Assembly: GCA_020026285.1 (NCBI GenBank)
Contig: JAHHQS010000141.1
Coordinates: 1-9,898, forward strand
DNA from: Parabacteroides sp.
GTDB lineage: Bacteria; Bacteroidota; Bacteroidia; Bacteroidales; Tannerellaceae
DNA length: 9,898 nucleotides
Direction: 5' to 3'
Shown piece by piece: positions 8,101-9,898 of the stretch (the stretch's first letter is position 1; each line of letters starts with the position of its first letter). A program made the position numbers and the translations under genes. The notes beneath the pieces were generated by a model. The model saw nothing but the letters and a program-made list of their open reading frames with translations, did no database searches and was not told the origin of the DNA.

Positions 8101-8287
8101 GAGTCGACTTCGTCCAGTAATGATGGCTTCATTAACGACCATATTAGGAATGTTACCTCTTTTACCTGATGCCATGTTTGGTTCTTTGGCTGCCTCAATA
8201 ATGGGAGGATTGCTGTTTGCAACGATAATAACTTTATTGTTCCTGCCTGTGTTGTATGCTTTGTTTTTTAAGATCAGGATTAAATAA
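5162..8287 (+). CDS. RND efflux transporter permease, AcrB/HAE1-like
   Basis: This is the inner-membrane proton-driven pump of the tripartite system, probably a homotrimer. Its 1041 residues are close to AcrB (1049) and show the duplicated RND plan: a first membrane helix at about 12-30, a large periplasmic loop to about 337, helices 2-6 at about 338-485, helix 7 near 526-546, a second periplasmic loop to about 885, and helices 8-12 to the end. Helix 4 has GMLVDNAIVIID with Asp402 (AcrB Asp407) followed by Asn403 where AcrB has Asp408. Helix 10 has GMLIKNGIVLMDE with Lys952 (AcrB Lys940). Helix 11 starts with RLRPVMMASLTT, so Arg982 matches AcrB Arg971 while Ala989 stands at the place of Thr978. 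The SRLRP and LGMLPLL motifs are typical of the HAE1 branch; the second helix-4 acid that is replaced here is also missing in many homologues. The start overlaps the adaptor stop (TAATG), with AGGAGG upstream. Drug or other substrate range cannot be read from the sequence. Confidence 0.96.
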   Translation: MDISSWAFKNKNLVYFLITVLIIGGIVSVSQMSKLEDPEVKVKTAMVVTVYPGASAHQVELEVTDVLEKNIRTMGNVSFVESYSYNDISLIQVELLTTVKDEEVEQCWDMLRRRVGKAQAELPKGVAPPTVMDDFGYVYGLFYALTGEGLNDRELSDYAELIKREVGEIEGVDRIELYGKRPECINISLLQDRMANLGVMPAEVLLTLNGQNQTTYSGYFENGDKRIRVTVDNKFQTVEDIGNMLIQGHDNDQLRLKDIARIEKAYENPTRNDLFYNENKAIGLLISVSSAYDIIKVGAKVENCISKIQETRLPAGVECHKIFNQSERVSDSLSTFAVNLIESVAIVIVILMLTMGFRSGLIIGYSLIITVLGSFLFLYYMDGTLQRVSLAAFILAMGMLVDNAIVIIDGILVDLKTGKSRMEAMTAIGRQTAMPLLGATLIAIIAFLPIFMSPDTAGVYVRDLFIILAVSLLLSWILALVHVPLMANKKLFPEVEVNEDGKRVYSGKIYAFLRSLLTFGLKHRWSTVFTMLVLLGLSLFGFLFMKQGFFPDMVYDQLYMEYKLPEGNNTTRVTRDLNEIQAYLKTRDEITNITASIGGTPGRYNLVRSIANPSLAYGELIIDFKSPEDLVDNLDDIQKYLSSHYPDAYVKMKRYNLMYKKYPIEAQFLGPDPAVLHRLADSAKVLMEQTPEVCLITTDWEPDVPVLTIEYDQPAARTLGLSRSDVSLSLLSATGGIPVGSFFKGIHKDNIYIKCLDERGKPIEDLNNAQVFSQLPSLHNLLTPETLLKLKTGSLDKDELIESLIGSTPLRQISKNIDLRWEAPVVPRYNGQRSQRVQCSPVTGVETEKAWQAVAEKIEKIQLPEGYTLKWQGEKSASSESMKYLFKNFPLSIILMIAILIMLFKDYRKPMIIFCCIPFIIVGVVITMLLTGKVFNFVAIVGTLGLIGMLIKNGIVLMDEISLQIGRGVEPVTALIDSSQSRLRPVMMASLTTILGMLPLLPDAMFGSLAASIMGGLLFATIITLLFLPVLYALFFKIRIK

Positions 8288-8321
8288 TTTATAGATGATA
8301 GGGTATAAAATATATAGTACT

Positions 8322-9674
8322 ATGAATCGAAAATTAGTATTTAGTATATTGACGTTGTTCTTAGGAATAACAATAAATGCACAAGAACTGTTGACTCTTC
8401 AGAAATGTAGAGAAATGGCTTTGAAGAATAATAAAGAAATGGCGGCTGCTTTAAAACAAACTCAAAGTGCCGATTATACGATGAAAAGTTATAAAGCAAA
8501 TTTCTTTCCCAATTTTGCTCTAGGAGGGATGGGAGGCTATAGTAATGCTAAAGGGGATTTTGCTCTTCCGTTAGGTCAATTACCTGTATCTATTCCTATT
8601 GTTCCTGGATTAACAATTAATCATACTTTTGATATTCCAGATATGCATCTTAACTATAAGATAAAGACGTTTTACACGGCAGGATTAAGTCTGGAACAAC
8701 CTATTTATATGGGAGGAAAGATTATTAGTGCCTATAAAATGTCTAAACTGGGAAAGGAAATGGCTCAATTTAATGAAAATTTAACTGCAAGCGAAGTGAT
8801 TCTTGCTACAGATGAGGCTTATGTGTTGCTTACGAAGGCTCGTGAAATGAAGAAGGTAGCAAAGAAATATAATAATGTGTTGGTTGAGTTAATGAAGAAT
8901 GTAGAAAGTGCGTATCAACATGGTTTGAAGTCAAAAAATGATATCTTGAAAGTTCAGGTAAAATTAAATGAGAGTGAACTTGGTATTCGAAAAGCCGAAA
9001 ATGCGATTAGATTGGCTTCAATGAATTTATGCCATTTGATAGGGAAGCCTTTGAATAGTGATGTTTTCCTTTCAGATGATCTTCCTGGTATAGCCAAGCA
9101 TTTAGACGTAATGGTAACGGATATATCTGATCGTCCGGAATATAATTTGTTAAATAGAAAAGTTGAAATAGCTAAGCAGCAGGTTAAATTAAGTAGAAGT
9201 GAAATGTTGCCTCAGATAGGGATAAGAGGTTCTTATGATTATGTAAATGGATTGGAACTGAATAAACAAAAAGTTTTTGATAATGCCGGATTTTCCGTTA
9301 TGCTTAATGTCAGTGTTCCGATTTTTCATTTTGGAGAAAGACAGAATAAGGTTAAGGCGGCTAAAATGAAATTGGAACAAGCTCGTTTAGAACAGGAAAA
9401 TTTAAATGAAAAAATGCTATTGGAATTAACTCAGGCTATAAATAACCTTGATGAATCGAAAATGGAAGTTGAAATTACTGATCGTTCTTTATCTCAGGCG
9501 GAAGAGAATATGAAGGTTAGTAAAAGTCAATTTGATGCCGGCTTAGAAACTTTGTCGGAACATCTGGAGGCCCAAGCGTTGTGGCAGCAAGCTTATGCTA
9601 CTAAAGTTGACGCTTATTTTCAATACTATCTTTCATATGTGAAATATCTGAAAGCTGCTGGAGGATTGAATTAA
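8322..9674 (+). CDS. TolC-like outer-membrane efflux channel
   Basis: This protein should form the trimeric outer-membrane and periplasmic tunnel of the pump. I choose the ATG at 8322 (450 residues) because it gives a compact signal peptide beginning MNRKLVFSIL, with likely cleavage after TINA, leaving Gln21 at the mature N-terminus. The in-frame ATG at 8295, only seven bases after the permease stop, would add nine residues (MIGYKIYST) and remains possible. There is no Cys at the cleavage site, so unlike many NodT-type channels it is not lipidated. Two outer-membrane efflux repeats are seen. The first contains TLQKCREMALKNNKEM, YKANFFPNF and EQPIYMGGKI, followed by a long amphipathic helix pair. 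The second contains the matching elements SRSEMLPQIGIRGSY and SVPIFHFGERQNKVKAAK, then another helix pair ending near SYVKYLKAAGG. It is the third gene of the operon, 34 bases after the permease stop, and has no Shine-Dalgarno sequence. Confidence 0.94.
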   Translation: MNRKLVFSILTLFLGITINAQELLTLQKCREMALKNNKEMAAALKQTQSADYTMKSYKANFFPNFALGGMGGYSNAKGDFALPLGQLPVSIPIVPGLTINHTFDIPDMHLNYKIKTFYTAGLSLEQPIYMGGKIISAYKMSKLGKEMAQFNENLTASEVILATDEAYVLLTKAREMKKVAKKYNNVLVELMKNVESAYQHGLKSKNDILKVQVKLNESELGIRKAENAIRLASMNLCHLIGKPLNSDVFLSDDLPGIAKHLDVMVTDISDRPEYNLLNRKVEIAKQQVKLSRSEMLPQIGIRGSYDYVNGLELNKQKVFDNAGFSVMLNVSVPIFHFGERQNKVKAAKMKLEQARLEQENLNEKMLLELTQAINNLDESKMEVEITDRSLSQAEENMKVSKSQFDAGLETLSEHLEAQALWQQAYATKVDAYFQYYLSYVKYLKAAGGLN

Positions 9675-9703
9675 AGATATGATAGTATAATGATATTTTA
9701 ATT
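9669..9703 (+). repeat. AT-only imperfect hairpin over the channel-gene stop, weak terminator candidate
   Basis: AATTAAAGATAT at 9669-9680 can pair with ATATTTTAATT at 9693-9703 over 11 bp with one bulged G at 9676 and a 12-base loop. The stem contains the TAA stop of the channel gene and consists only of A-T pairs. No T-run follows it, so it does not meet the usual pattern of an intrinsic terminator. I see no better terminator for the efflux operon before the tRNA promoter. Confidence 0.2.
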
Positions 9704-9823
9704 ATCTAATATTTAGTAAAATATACATTTTTGGTGATCTGTTATAGACGTAGTGCTTAATGATTATAAGACAGAAAAAATAGAATTTGTTGGAAATTTT
9801 TTTATTAAAAAACAATTGATTTT

Positions 9824-9854
9824 TTTGTGTTATTAGAAAATATATCTATATTTG
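9824..9854 (+). promoter_or_regulatory. Bacteroidetes-type promoter of the terminal tRNA gene
   Basis: TTTG at 9824-9827 and TATATTTG at 9847-9854 are separated by 19 bases, which matches the -33 TTTG and -7 TAnnTTTG consensus of the primary sigma factor in Bacteroides, in both sequence and spacing. Transcription would begin near 9860, leaving a 5' leader of only a few bases before the tRNA at 9866, to be removed by RNase P. Confidence 0.85.
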
Positions 9855-9865
9855 CACCCGTCAAC

Positions 9866-9898
9866 GCGGAAGTAGCTCAGTTGGTAGAGCATAACCTT
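9866..9898 (+). tRNA. tRNA, 5' part only, probably tRNA-Gly(GCC)
   Basis: The 33 bases correspond to tRNA positions 1-33: acceptor strand GCGGAAG, TA, D-arm GCTC-AGTTGGTA-GAGC with a perfect 4-bp stem, A26, anticodon-stem strand TAACC, and the first two loop bases TT. The window ends just before the anticodon, so identity is not seen directly. The acceptor and D-arm resemble bacterial tRNA-Gly(GCC), for example that of E. coli, where ACCTT precedes the GCC anticodon. Glycine is therefore likely, but other tRNAs with similar 5' halves cannot be excluded. Confidence 0.85.

Noticed and set aside
153..9674. Idea that nifJ and the pump form one functional unit, for example in nitroimidazole response, as this enzyme can reduce such drugs.
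   Set aside because: A strong terminator and a long spacer separate them, codon use differs, and nothing in the sequence points to the pump's substrate.
9801..9830. T-run, ATT, A-run at about 9797-9813, resembling a hairpin with T-tract.
   Set aside because: It consists only of A-T pairs with a tiny loop and lies just upstream of the tRNA promoter; it is better seen as AT-rich promoter-upstream DNA than as a terminator.
9866..9898. The tRNA 5' half as a possible integration-site remnant (attachment-site fragment).
   Set aside because: It sits at the window edge with its own promoter, so truncation by the window explains it; no integrase or direct repeat is visible.

Overview
The window looks like a chromosomal segment of a gut-type member of the Bacteroidales (Bacteroides, Phocaeicola, Parabacteroides or a close relative). 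The support is the AT-rich base composition, a Bacteroidetes-type promoter (TTTG, 19 bp, TAnnTTTG) in front of the terminal tRNA, the near absence of Shine-Dalgarno sequences, and the gene types: a single-chain pyruvate:ferredoxin oxidoreductase of an anaerobe and a lipoprotein-type RND efflux operon. All genes are on the plus strand.

Layout: (1) the last 39 codons of an unidentified upstream gene, ending at 121; (2) nifJ (153-3701), complete, coding for the homodimeric enzyme that turns pyruvate and CoA into acetyl-CoA, CO2 and reduced ferredoxin; (3) a 390-base non-coding interval with a strong intrinsic terminator for nifJ, an isolated 8-bp perfect inverted repeat, and an A/T-rich leader with a candidate promoter for the next operon; (4) a three-gene tripartite efflux operon (4092-9674): lipoprotein membrane-fusion adaptor, inner-membrane RND permease and TolC-like outer-membrane channel; (5) a 191-base AT-rich spacer ending in a tRNA promoter, followed by the 5' part of a tRNA (probably tRNA-Gly) cut by the window edge just before its anticodon.

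The three efflux genes should form one envelope-spanning machine: the permease takes up substrate in the inner membrane and periplasm using proton motive force, the adaptor joins it to the channel, and the channel leads out through the outer membrane. The adaptor stop and the permease start share one base, and the channel follows after a short gap, so co-transcription is very likely. No regulator gene is visible in the window. nifJ is separated from the pump by a terminator and has codon use typical of a very highly expressed gene, so the two units are probably independent.

I found no evidence of a mobile element, CRISPR array, defence system or new multi-gene system. The points worth a second look are small: a possible operator, an unusually good Shine-Dalgarno sequence for this phylum, non-AcrB residues at two proton-relay positions of the permease, and a leader with alternative pairings.
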